Positions 1-10,420 of a stretch of DNA of 64,000 nucleotides are shown here, one piece after another. Every line of letters starts with the position of its first letter. Position 1 is the first letter of the stretch. The stretch spans positions 53,518,334-53,582,333 of the forward strand of contig CM055099.1 in the NCBI GenBank assembly GCA_029204225.1. Reading direction: 5' to 3'. The notes beneath the pieces were generated by a model. It searched no databases, had not been told where the DNA came from, and worked only from the letters and a program-made list of their open reading frames with translations. Source of the DNA: Diphasiastrum complanatum. Taxonomy: Eukaryota; Streptophyta; Lycopodiopsida; Lycopodiales; Lycopodiaceae. The position numbers and the translations under genes were made by a program.

Positions 1-672
1 TAGTGGCTAAAATGGCCAAAAATCTAGTTTTCTAGAGATATGACACATGGCACCAATCTAATGATTGCATGAGTCAAATATTTTGAATAGGTGTCACATC
101 CCATGTGTAGAGGACAGCTCACATGTGTGGAAATAGCTGAAGTAGGCGAGTTTTTGCTTCTAGAAGATTTCCATGAAGATCTCCATATAGTAGAAAAATA
201 GACCAAAAGTGCCCAAAATGGAAAGTTTTGATCCAAGTGTCAAATTGCATGATGGTGACAAGGCATCCTGACACGTGTGAGACCTGATGCATGATCAGTA
301 CCTCGAGCTCCTAAAGTGTATATATAAAGGCTTATTTGGCCATAATCAATGTAAGACACCAATCTTGGTTTTGGAAGCAATTTTGAGTGATTCTCTCCAT
401 TTGTCTACATTTGTTTTGATTGTTTTGAGGTGTTATCAATGTGTACTTGATTTTTAGATTGGAGTCCGTACTCAGATAGGGTTTCACACGTGAGAAACCA
501 GAAAGTACACCTACCTTCAATCAATGATTGTTCTTGTTACGATTTTGTGTCTAAAATTGATCTAGATTGATCTTAATATCAAGTAGATTGATGGATCAAG
601 TAATCTGACAACCAATCCCTCTTGAGGATCAGATTAGGATCCACTCTTGGTCCTGTTTGTACTTTTTGCACA
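1..672 (+). mobile_element. Copia 5' LTR, family A (left end outside window)
   Basis: This is the right part of a Ty1/copia LTR. It ends in CA at 671-672, directly followed by a tRNA-type primer binding site. A TATA-like stretch (TATATATAA) lies near 319-327. The same sequence occurs inverted at 8110-8769, and diverged relatives are at 55256-56102. A G-box-like CACACGTG lies near 490. The LTR start is not in the window. Confidence 0.85.
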
Positions 673-684
673 TGGTATCATAGC
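673..684 (+). promoter_or_regulatory. Primer binding site (tRNA-iMet type)
   Basis: TGGTATCATAGC starts on the base after the LTR. It matches the plant retrotransposon consensus TGGTATCAGAGC except for one base. It fixes the LTR end and the plus orientation of the element. Confidence 0.8.
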
Positions 685-1272
685 CTAGTACAAGAGGTTT
701 TGTTGAAATTGATAGGGTTAATCCAAATCAAAGCCAAAATTAGCAGTTTTTTGGAAACTAAACAGATTTTGTGTAGCGAGTTGGATTTGATAGCTATCCT
801 CAAAATTTTTGGTCTAGATCTTGTTGTGGGTTGTAGGAACTCTTTTCACACGTGTGAGGCCTTTACAGCTCCGGTTTTGACAAAGAAATTTCAAAAATTT
901 GTAGAATTTGACTCACATACCCAATTTGAGTGATTTTTGGTGCAAAATCAAGCATTTTATATAGTGAATCTAATCGCATTAGTTCTTGGATTAGATCAGT
1001 CAAAAGATTAAAATTGAAGCTTGAATTAGGTGCACTAATTGATCTTCTCTGATTTTTTGAGTGTATGTTGAGGTTGAAGAGATAGATTGCTAAAAAACAT
1101 AGATTAAGGAGTAATTTTGCAAGTTTGAGACTAGAATCTTAATTTTCAACATTCTAGATTGGTTCATGAGTGATAGGATTGAGTCTATAAGCTTTCTAAA
1201 TTGCTAGAAGAATTTAGGTTTTGATCTCTTAGAGAATCCATAAGAGTTTCTAGTGCTTTTTCACATTAAAAA
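685..1272 (+). other. Untranslated leader of the family A copia element
   Basis: About 590 bp between the primer binding site and the gag start codon. A 103-codon open frame overlaps the LTR end but shows no known domain. I see no gene here. The region carries another CACACGTGTG palindrome near 849-858. Confidence 0.5.
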
Positions 1273-2060
1273 ATGGCATCAATTGGTGGTTTTCTGCTTG
1301 AAGCTAGTGAAAGACTTACATCCACTAATTATGCTACTTGGATAGTTCGAATGGAGTCTTTGCTTGTACTTCATGATCTTTATGACATAGTACTTGAGGT
1401 GGAAGTAGAACCTCAAGGAGGAGTTGAATTGGCTAAGTACAAAAAGAGATGTAGAGTTGCATTACACTGCATAAAAATGAATGTAAGTAATGAACTTTTG
1501 AAAGAAATCTCATTTTGTATCACATCCAAAGAGGCAGGGGATTCATTAAAATCCATTTATGCATCCAAGAACACTTCAAGGATACTCATGCTTAGGAATC
1601 AAATCCTTCAAAGCATGAAAGGAAGTAGTGAAAGTGCCCAAAATTATGTCTTTAGGATCAAATCTTTGAATAAGGAGTTGTCTTCTATAGATGATAAAAT
1701 CAAAGATGATGAATTAGTTCAAATCATTTTGAATGGATTAGGAGATGATTATTCCAATCTTGTTCAAACCTTGGCTTTTCAAGATTCACTTCCTAGTATT
1801 GAAAAACTTTAAAGTGTGCTTGTTAGTGAGGAGAGTAGAATGTTGCATATCAAAAGTAGGATGAGTTTCTTATCTTTGAATGATGGTGATGAAAGGCTAA
1901 TTTTTCTTTGAAAGACAAGAAGAAGAAGTTTCCATCCAAGAAGACTCAAGACATGGAGATGGAGAACAAAGATGGAGCATCAAGTTCCAAAGGCAAGAGC
2001 AAGAAGGACAAGTTTCTTTTGTGGAAAAAAGGAACATTTTGCATCCGAAAGATCAAACGC
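1273..2060 (+). pseudogene. Broken Ty1/copia gag
   Basis: The first 179 codons are open and read as a copia capsid-type Gag: start MASIGGFLLEASERLTSTNY, then the conserved WIVRMESLL segment. The closest relative in the window is the gag at 29747-30964. A TAA at 1810-1812 stops it where the relative continues. Homology goes on out of frame through a lysine-rich stretch to a degraded zinc knuckle near 2020-2050, then ends abruptly. No protease, integrase or reverse transcriptase follows, because the next DNA belongs to a different element. It is a truncated, inactive copy. Confidence 0.85.
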
Positions 2061-2226
2061 GTGTGATCAAAAATTCTCAAATTTCACATATATTAAATGA
2101 AAAAGAGTACAATCATTTTTCCTCATTGTCTCTAAGGACAATTTTTGTTGTGTGGTCATGAAGGAACTTTTTCCTATCATACGGATCCAAAAATCGAGTG
2201 GATCACCTTTTGCTCAAATCTATATA

Positions 2227-3633
2227 TCATGATCGAATTGCCAAAGCAGAGGATCTCATAGGAACATTTTCTAGCACGTAATTAAACACTTTAAGAGCAA
2301 CATCTCTTTTGACAAAAATGATTCTATATCTATTTTTTGGATATTTATGCCCTTGGGAAAATAAGATAGGGCCTTGATGGCCATGATTAAAGTTCCCCCA
2401 TTTACAGAAAAACCTTTCATGAAGAACACAAATTTTGTTATTCAAAAAATGCTTCAAATAATGAGCCAATGAGGCATCCTTCTGTCTCCCGCCTTGTCTC
2501 TCTCTCAATCCTCCATGCCTGCTAGCAAAGGCATCAACTTCAACGATATCCTACAACACGTAATCAAGTGTTAGTCAAACTAGCAGATCAATCATTAGTT
2601 ACACGTTAAATAGTAAATGATTTTTGTGAGAAGGTGTACTTACCAAATCCTCCTCGTCAGCTTGGATCATACCAGCAGCTTCTAAATTATGACTAGCAAT
2701 AATGGTGGATTGTTGGTCAACTGGAATAATATATATGGGAGGTGGCGGATACTTTTTCTGAAAAGCCAAAAACTCCTCCTCACTCGACATATTAGTCTCA
2801 TATGCCCTGCTCTCAAATAACATCCTTTGAAGGGCATCTGTGCCAATTGCCCATTCTACCTAGTCCTCATAGTCGATGTCGTCATCATCAAAGTCAATAA
2901 AATCATTAAATTCAGAAATCACCCTTGGCATAAGAGATAATATCTCATCTTCTCTGAGATCCATTACGTCTCCGATGTCGCTAATGGATAAAAATGCAAT
3001 ATCGTCCATATGGTACACAGGGAGGTCCATCAGGGTTCTGTTCTGGTCAATCTCGCTCATGGTAGATAAGGGAGAGATAGACAGAGAACGAGCCTTGGTA
3101 TGATCATATTGCTGTGCTTGCCTGGCCTCCTCTACATCTCCTAGAACCTCATCAGTAATGGAAACCTCTGAAGCCACACGAGTGGTAGGGGCACGCAAAC
3201 CAATCATGAACGACCCAGAAGATTCTGGCTCATCAGGGATAAGAGCAGATAAGAAAAACACGAAGGCCATATCCACCTGAACAAAGCGACATACTCGATT
3301 GTGTTTCTCACAGGGTATGACACGTTTAAACAGATCGATAAGTTTGGTAAACTTATGATCATGCCTTTGCTTCGCACTAGGCTAAGCATTAGTCAAATCT
3401 GTGAAATGCACAAATCTCAAGTCGTCTATCAGAAGGGTACCCTATTGCAAGCACTCATAAAAATCCTTGTATAGTTTAGGAAAAAATTTCCTATGCTCAA
3501 TAACAAATCTCTCTATGTCAAACTGAAAATCGAAATAGGAAGAAAAATGGGCCTGTCTGTTGCTAACCTCAGCATCAACAAGGAAAAAACTAAGAGGTTT
3601 ATAACAAATCGAACTAGTAGAAGAGGAGGCCAT
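2227..3633 (-). pseudogene. Conserved element protein X, copy 1
   Basis: I do not recognise the family. The frame starts at 3633 (MASSSTSS). It is interrupted by stops near 3442, then runs open from 3276 to 2860. It has an acidic run (FDDDDIDYED) and a later block up to the donor at 2644|2643. After a 93-bp intron (2551-2643) a basic exon follows with the motif HYLKHFLNNKIC and a conserved ending VPMRSS. The counterpart at 57575-59078 shares PVYxxxD, REDE, HYLxHFLxN, IIFVKR and VPxRSS, and has its intron at the same position. Stops and a frame change make this copy a pseudogene. Position next to a shared divergent promoter suggests it acts together with the histone-like protein, but no function is known. 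Confidence 0.65.
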
Positions 3634-4394
3634 ATCGATATGACATGCCGGTTAGCAAGGAAAAATATCGGAACCACACGTCAGGTGATCAGTGCAACTA
3701 TGGAACTCTCTGCTGGGCGCATGGTAGCGATATTGTACGCACAGATTTGGAGCGGGTCGGTTTCCTGGACTCGATATGCGAAACTGAATTCCAGAAACAA
3801 CACTCATATATATAGTCTAATACAGAGCATCTAAACTATACACGTGTCTCACACGTGTGGAAACGATGGCAAAATCATTTTGAATGACACGTGTAGACTT
3901 CGGATCTTGACACGTGTCCTCACACGGGCATGCCAACTTTATGATCGTACGACCCAGTCGTCTTGTGATGCGTGTGTAGTCTAGATGTAGCCATGTGTCC
4001 TCACACGTGCGTGCCAGCCATATGATCGTACGAACTGCTGACGTCCTGACACGTGACAACTCCGTGTGATGACACGTGTGACCACACGTGCGGGGAGGGG
4101 AGGTGTCACATCACACATGTGAATATGATGGGACGTTCTACAGGTATAAAAGGACATTTTTGGCTCATATTTCAGTTTCGAATTTCTTCATTCTCTGGCT
4201 TTTATTCATTGAGTTCTGCTCCTCGTTAGACGCATATCGCTACCATGCACCCAAGGACCCACATACCAGTACAGCTTCCCCCCTCCCACGCATCGTGGCG
4301 ATATGCCATCTCTCATATTGTCATCACGCGTCTCCCCTGTCGGATATCTGCTTTTCGTTCTCGTTGGCACATCATATCGATACCCTAGTTTGAA
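3634..4394. promoter_or_regulatory. Bidirectional promoter with eight CACGTG boxes, copy 1
   Basis: This is the gap between the divergent start codons of X (3633) and the CENH3-like gene (4395). CACGTG occurs at 3841, 3852, 3888, 3911, 4004, 4050, 4073 and 4085, most of them as ACACGTGT-type palindromes. CACGTG is the plant G-box bound by bZIP and bHLH factors. TATGATCGTACGA occurs twice (near 3941 and 4021). The 15-mer ATATCGCTACCATGC is present in transcript sense in both leaders: at 4234-4248 and, on the minus strand, at 3719-3733. TATAAAAGG-like sequence lies near 4145. Confidence 0.65.
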
Positions 4395-6015
4395 ATGGCT
4401 CATACCAAGCAAATAGGCACGCCTTACCACATTTGCCCCCCCTCCTCACCCTCCTGTACAAAGGGTAGCGGGCACTGGTAGGAGAGTAGGTCGGCCCAGA
4501 AGACCATGGTTAAGGGATATCAGGAGACTTCAGAGGACAATGAATCTTCTAATTCCCCATGCTCCTTTCTACAGGTCTGTAAGATAAGTAACAAGGTCAC
4601 TCTCACATGATGTTTGCTGGAACATAACAGCCCTAGAAGCCCTCCATACTGCCTATGAGGACTTTCAAGTCAAATTCTTTGAGGACTCCACCTTTGCAAA
4701 GTGCACGCAAAGAGAGTTACCCTCATGCCTTAGGACATGCATCTTGTCATGAGGCTGAGGAGTACATACACCCCTAACTACTCAAGTAGTTCCTCTTCCA
4801 TTCCCTCCATTTCATCCCACAATAACGAGGATATGAACTCGACTGTAGATAAAATAATATTGGATCTAGATTTAAGTTTAATAGTTGATTTTTATAAGGA
4901 TCTTTGTGTAAGATTTCCTGTTGATCCCAAAGATTATTTTTTGGATTCTGAGAGGTATATAATTTTTCATGAGTATGTTGTCAAAGAAATTGATAAGCTA
5001 GGAGGTCAATTTTCTTTTTGTCTAAGTTCAATTAATTATGTAAATCACATAATAAAGACTTTTGTGATGCCCTGAAGGAGAAGACCTCAAATATATCAGA
5101 TCCAGTTGTGGAGGCTGGTTTGATGTATTTTGTAAATAGATGTAAATCCGATGATAGTAAGGACATTGGAGTTGTGTTGTCCGTTTTTGCACACACCCTT
5201 CATAGTCCAACTAAGGCGACAAAGTATCTTCTCCATAAAACCTCGGAGACCAAAGTCTTTATTATTCCATACTGCCAAAAGTAAGTGATTACATAGAATA
5301 TATTCTAGTAATATTTTTAATAGGTATTGTAATTCCTTTAGTTTAATTGATTATCTCTTGTTTGCAGTAAGCATTGGAGTATGCATATAATCTCCCTTAG
5401 GAAAGATTCAGATGGGATCATTAATCTCATCTGTTTAAAGATGAACTCCTTAAAGTCTACCCATGTCGAAATGGACGTGATGTATAGCAGAATGTTGCCA
5501 TTTTTGCCAAGGTCGGATGGGGCCACTGTAAATAGCCACCTGGAGATTGTTGATGCAGAAGTAAGTATTTCTCATCAAGTATCTGATAGATAATATGATC
5601 TATTTTTTTCAGAGTGCACAACTAACCTATTATACATTTTGTGATTGAAGTCATCTCAGCAAGATGATGGACATAGCTGTGGATGGTTCTCCATCCGCAT
5701 TGTACAGGACTTCTTAGAGTGGTACATCATGCAATTCGGGGCTCCATATACACAAAAGGTAAATAGACTAGCTAATGGCCTAACTAAGTTATTTTCGATT
5801 TAGTTTCTGATAAGTCAATTGACTCGGTTCTTTTGGATTTGCGATATAAATGTCGAGCATTTTCAATGAATGAGATATATGAGTTTCATCAACATATGGT
5901 GGTGAACTTATTATCTCATGCAACACCCAGTCCAGCTACAGAAACGGTTGGCCAATCAAGCCCACAACTGACACTAGTGCAGGGTGGAGATAATCCATAT
6001 TACTTTGAGCTATAA
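4395..6015 (+). pseudogene. CENH3-like histone joined to an Ulp1/C48-like protease, copy 1
   Basis: The start MAHTKQIGTP resembles the H3 tail (MARTKQTAR). After a slip in a C-run near 4440 the histone core follows: LRDIRRLQRT, then LLIPHAPFY and VR-VTRS, an alpha-2 helix near 4600-4660, and VTLMP-DMHL near 4720-4750. LLIPxAPF is the pattern of plant centromeric H3; canonical H3 has LLIRKLPF. Downstream, after a Ser-rich linker, the reading resembles Ulp1/C48 cysteine proteases: IIPYC, then HWSMHI (candidate catalytic His), MNSL where Asp is usual, and QDDGHSCGW (candidate Gln and Cys; Cys codon 5678-5680). Apparent introns are 5281-5367, about 5562-5659, and one starting at 5759. There are in-frame stops in the histone part and at least two frameshifts, so it is inactive. 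Fusion rather than adjacency is inferred, since no separate start is evident. Confidence 0.7.
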
Positions 6016-6186
6016 ATAATAGATTAAATAGAGATATAAATTTTTTATGTAATGTCCTGTGAATAATTATGGGAAAGATAGAGACAATGAGAAAAAAACA
6101 TCCATTGTTAAATACAAGACACACATGTACATTCTTAGAAAATGAGAAATATATTGATATTTATGAGAGCTTTTACAAATCTTGTA

Positions 6187-7511
6187 TCATGATTGCTCTA
6201 TTGTCTGAACAATTCCGCCCAAATCTTTGCATTTGATTTTCTCTTCATGTCTTTTACGTATCTGCACAAACTTACATTTATTAGATTACAGTTACTGATC
6301 CGAATATAGACAAAAAGGATAATGAATACAAATTAATATACAAATTCATGGATTTCACAATACAATTTTCCATCCAATATAAAGCTGAAATATTCGGGGA
6401 TATCTTGCTGTAAAAGTGTCAGTTCCGTTCTAATGTAGAATAAGGTCCAGTCTTGCTCAACCTCAATAGTAGTAAGTAAATCTCCATTTGCCATGATATC
6501 AATGCATATACGATCAGTGTGTCCAATGCTTTCTAGATCTTGATCTAATGGGGCCCAAGTACCATTGTGTTCTTTCCATCTCTGATAATGAAACACCATA
6601 CTAAGCATTTGTTTTTCTATACTTTATCTAAATAATATGGATGAATGTTTGATTCTACAAGAAATATCTGCAGTGGATCTTATATCCCAACCTTTGTCCA
6701 TGAATTTGAATAAAAAATCATTTGATAGATTTTTGCAAACAAACAATGTGGGAGTTCGATGCACTTCCGTGTTTGAAAAAGAGCTGACAAACAATGACAT
6801 TGGAACAAACCAACTTAAGTGCAGATTTCTTGATCCAGTACTAGTTTTGAGTGACTTTTGTACATCATTATATAGCTTTGAATGAAAGCATTTTATTATA
6901 TTGTCGCTGAATGCAATCCACCACACGTTATCTTGAAAATTAGGTAGAGGTATATACTCTAGTTTTTTCATTCCTCCATTTGTGTCTGGAATATACATAG
7001 CATCATAAAAAAATATTTCAGAATCTGCAAATTCTTTTGCCATTCATCCTTTGTATTGCAATTTGCCAATTTCTGAATGAATGACATCTATAATACCTGA
7101 AAGAGACGCCACAAGTTCCCATTCATGTATATTTGAAGGATATAGATCTGCAATACAAAATCATAATAAGCTCCAATTCATAAATACGATTACATTTTAA
7201 AAATGACAAGCAATCCAAAAAATTAAGATACTTACAATTACACTGAATGCATATAAACATGTTGCTGGAGAAACTTTGAAATCAATAATCCACCCTTTCC
7301 AATAAGATCTATATGTATACTTGGCCTTTTTCTTTTGGCGAAAAGCCCCTCTCGCCGATGGATGCATCAATACCCAAAAAGCCTTATGATATTCACGAGC
7401 AATCCATGTGCCATCATCTTCCCTCTCATTATAAAAATTGCAGAGCATATCAAGGATCTCGGTCTCCTTCTCATCGCCATAGCTTGAAGAGTTCACGTTT
7501 GAACTCGTCAA
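6187..7511 (-). pseudogene. Element protein Y, copy 1
   Basis: Not recognised as a known family. Exon 1 (7511 to about 7232) starts MTSSNVNSSS and has a KKKAKYTYRSYWKGW basic-aromatic patch. A GTAAGT donor follows. Exon 2, from near 7150, contains one TGA just before 7043, then an open block with VWWIAF near 6900. The next block (6608-6333) has VEQDWTLFYIRTEL and IPEYFSFILDGK, whose spacing hints at a small beta-grasp/ubiquitin-like fold, and a short basic last exon ends near 6187. The gene converges with the CENH3-like gene. The stop at the exon 2 junction and a frame change after 6624 make it a pseudogene. Copy 2 has no visible counterpart, as that side is cut by a copia LTR. Confidence 0.45.
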
Positions 7512-7799
7512 TATGAGAGTCTAGAGTATAATAGGTGCCAAACCTATTTGTGAGTCTCAAGATAATTTTAACTTGAGGTGAACCCAAGTAGTTTAGTCAA
7601 CCAGTCATCACGCACGCCAGCCAATAGTATGCTTCCAATTCACCGAACCGGAAATTCAAATTTGTCCAAATATGAATTGTGTTTTCCGGGTCAGGCGAGT
7701 TATGTTACATAGAAGCCACTATGTCAAGAACCGATTGGGACACATGGACATAAACAGAGAGGGAAAAAAAAAAACTCTTAACAAACGGCCCTTCTAAGT

Positions 7800-8109
7800 T
7801 TGAGAACTCTTGTAATGCTAGCTGGCAAACATCACATGTCTGAATAAAATTTTATGTGTCCTTATGAAGCGTAGGCCACCAACAACAAGTTTGCGAACAA
7901 TAATATCTGTAGAGAAGTGTCCTCCGCCCGTGCCATCATGTGAAAACATGATTAAATCTGGTACTTCATGCAGTAAAACACATCTACGTAGAATATTGTC
8001 TGATCCACGACGATACAATTGTCCTGCAATCAATTGATAAGGTTGAGCCTTATGAATCAATTGTCTCTTCTGTACTTTTGTCAAGGAGTCATTCGGTTGT
8101 CCTAGCATC
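7800..8109 (-). pseudogene. Ty3/gypsy integrase fragment
   Basis: About 95 codons read as the N-terminal part of a gypsy integrase: QLYRRGSDNILRRCV, then HDGTGGGHFS, the His-rich half of the HHCC zinc-binding region. The Cys half is degraded (RHVMFAS). Upstream coding is cut exactly where a minus-strand copia LTR begins at 8110, so the copia insertion probably broke the gypsy element. No catalytic core remains. Confidence 0.8.
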
Positions 8110-8919
8110 TGTGCAAAAAGTACAAAAGGACCAAGAGTGGATCCTAATCTAATCCTCAAGAGGGATTGGTTGTCAGAGTACTTGATCTATCAATCTACTT
8201 GAGATTAAGATCAATCTAGATCAATTCTAGAGACAAAATCCTAACAAGAACAATCATTAATTGAAGGTAGGTGTACTTTCTAGTTTCCCACATGTGAAAT
8301 CCTATCTGAGTACAGACTCCAACCTGAAAATCAAGTACACATTGATAGCACCTCAAAACAATCAAAACAAATGTAAACAAATGGAGAGAATCACTCAAAA
8401 TTGCTTCCAAAACCAAGATTGGTGTCTTACATTGATTATGGCCAAATAAGCCTCTATATATACATTTTTGGAACTGGAGGTACTGATCATGCATCAGATC
8501 TCACACGTGTCAGGATGCCTTGTCGCCATCATGCAATTTGACACTTGGATCAAAACTTTTCATTTTGGGCATTTTTGGTCTATTTTCCTACTTCATGGAA
8601 ATCTTCCAGAAGCAAAGACTCGCCTACTTCAGCTATTTCTACACGTGTGAGCTGTCCTCTACACATGGGATGTGACACCTATTCAAAATATTTGGCTCAT
8701 GCAATCATTAGATTGGTGCCATGTGTCATATCTTTAGAAAACTATATTTTTGGCCATTTTAGCCACTAGAACTTGAATTAGAACATATGTACAACATATC
8801 TCATTATGGTACATGAAAATTACACTAGTTTCACATGTGGGAACAAGCTCCACACATGTGTTTCTATCCTATATACAAGATTTTTGGCCTCTACCAAGCT
8901 TATTTTTGCATTTTTCACA
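8110..8919 (-). mobile_element. Copia 3' LTR, family A, minus strand
   Basis: On the minus strand it runs from TGTGAAAAATG (8919) to GCACA (8110). A purine-rich tract (GATTTTTGAGGAG) lies just upstream at about 8920-8932, which identifies it as a 3' LTR. Its right-hand 660 bp are very similar to the inverted LTR at 1-672. It includes the paired element TGTGGAGCTTGTTCCCA at 8831-8860 that other family A LTRs also carry. It sits inside a gypsy remnant. Confidence 0.85.
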
Positions 8920-9080
8920 CTCCTCAAAAATCTAGCTTGGTAAATCTAGCATAGATCTATCTATAACTCCAAGAGCCAATCTTAATTTTATAAATGGATC
9001 TTTAGGCAATGCCTTGGTGGGTATATCAGCAATGCAATCTGATGATGAAACATGAATAAGCTTGATCGCATGAACCCATG
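8920..9080 (-). pseudogene. 3' end of copia RNase H, truncated
   Basis: On the minus strand this matches the last part of the copia RNase H region at 27106-27250 (around the LTKPL/DPFFKLR stretch), with stops. It lies directly upstream of the 3' LTR at 8919, as expected. Homology fades near 9080, so the rest of this element is missing. About 90 bp of unassigned DNA follow before the next LTR. Confidence 0.6.
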
Positions 9081-9172
9081 CAATCCCCAAGGAGCGATGG
9101 AAATTCTACTATGTTGTAGGCTGAATACTGAAAGAAAAATTGCTCTCTCAAAATTGCATGACATGTAGAATG

Positions 9173-9490
9173 TGTGAGAAATATCAACTAGTTTAGTCAT
9201 GTTTAGTTCATTTGGCAATTTAGGCCAATATGCATCTTAAACTTAAGAATAAACATTATGAAGTTATTTTAGTTTAAGTTCATTTGCATTACCACTTATA
9301 GAAAGTGTGGGAAAAGGAAGTAGGTTGAGTTTGGGAAGACTCAAATTTGAATTTTTGGTACATTGAATCTAGGCCATTTACATCTAGGACTTGGAATAGA
9401 TCTAGAAGTTTTCTATTGTTGATAAGCTTGGAGAAGGACATCGAAATAGGTCAAAGACCTACTATAAATAGTATACAAACGTGGGAAGAG

Positions 9491-9580
<90 letters not shown>

Positions 9581-9896
9581 CCCTTTCATTGATGCTTATA
9601 CATGAGTTCTCTTTCAGTTCATATATCCATTTTTGCACTATAGTGTTGATATCTTGCAATCTTGTGTGTAGAATGCAATTGTATGTTGAGTAATGGATCC
9701 ACAAGTGTGAAATATAGTACTTCACTATTACAACAACTTCATTTTATCATATATTTGATGTTTGATCAAGATCTTGTTGGGTTTACATCACTTATGTGAA
9801 GTTGGTGCTTGATTTCTACATTGTCAATGGTGCTAGATGTGTTGTCATTCAGATCAAAGGGACATATTGAATCTTAGTGATATATATTTCTTCACA
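9173..9896 (+). mobile_element. LTR, family B, with internal CT microsatellite (5' copy)
   Basis: It starts TGTGAGAAAT and ends CACA at 9896, just before TGGTATCGGATC, a primer-binding-site-like sequence. It aligns along its length with the LTR at 23351-24097, roughly three quarters identical by eye. A TATA box (CTATAAATAG, near 9462-9471) is followed about 32 bp later by a long CT repeat, as in the other copy. Confidence 0.7.
9495..9578 (+). repeat. (CT)n microsatellite inside LTR B
   Basis: About 84 bp of pure CT dinucleotide, starting some 32 bp after the LTR TATA box. It would therefore lie at or just after the transcription start. Confidence 0.97.
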
Positions 9897-10420
9897 TGGT
9901 ATCGGATCTATTGTTGCAAGTTATTGAAGGATCAGCCATCTTTAGCAAGCATTTGGAGGAGTTACCAATTCTAGAGTGTGCTATAATGATTTCTACTCAA
10001 AAATCAAGAACTTTTCATGTGTAGAATGATTTTTTGTAAATCAAACTCAATATAGGTTTATAAACTTGAAGTAGGCTGATTTCACACATAACTTACTGGA
10101 TTTGGGTGACTTTACTTGCATTAGAAAGGTCTCATTGAAGACTACAGGATATTATATCAACTTTATAGCATTGGCATATAGAATTTGGATTATTCAATTT
10201 TTTGTACTTTTGTCAAAACCCTAAATTTGTTTAAATCTCTTGTTTTTGAGGTTTATGGACTTCTCAAGAGTGTGTTTCAATTTTAGGAAGTGTAAAAGCT
10301 CATGAGATGTAGGGTGTTCCATTTGAATGAGTTTAGGTGTTCCATTGTATGTGTTGATTTGCTAAGTTTGGTGCAAGAAAGAGATTTGAGAGGTTCCATA
10401 TATTTGTGATTGCTTCTTGA
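9897..10420 (+). other. PBS and leader of the family B element
   Basis: The TGGTATCGGATC-type primer binding site lies at 9897-9908, followed by about 500 bp of AT-rich sequence without a supported gene. It is comparable to the long leader of the element at 43046. The copia C coding block begins at about 10420, probably a nested insertion. Confidence 0.45.

Larger units (their letters stand above)
2060..7775. mobile_element. Large multigene element, copy 1
   Basis: This block holds three gene remnants: X (minus), a CENH3-like/Ulp1-like gene (plus) and Y (minus). A roughly 760-bp divergent promoter region lies between X and the histone gene. The same X-promoter-histone arrangement recurs inverted at 56103-59078, which supports one element family. 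The left limit is inferred from the end of copia gag homology near 2060. The right limit is inferred from the A-run near 7760-7772, before gypsy homology begins. I see no terminal inverted repeats or target duplication. All three genes carry stops or frameshifts, so the copy is probably dead. Class is not assigned. Confidence 0.6.

Noticed and set aside
4737-5075. Separate 112-aa gene starting MHLVMRLRS
   Set aside because: Its first residues are the end of the histone fold (VTLMP-DMHLVMRLR), so it is a piece of the broken CENH3-like gene rather than its own gene.
9462-9725. Open frames made of Ser-Leu or Arg-Glu repeats at the CT microsatellites (also at 23587-23832, 32666-32945, 49611-49928)
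   Set aside because: They are translations of CT dinucleotide repeats on either strand, not genes.
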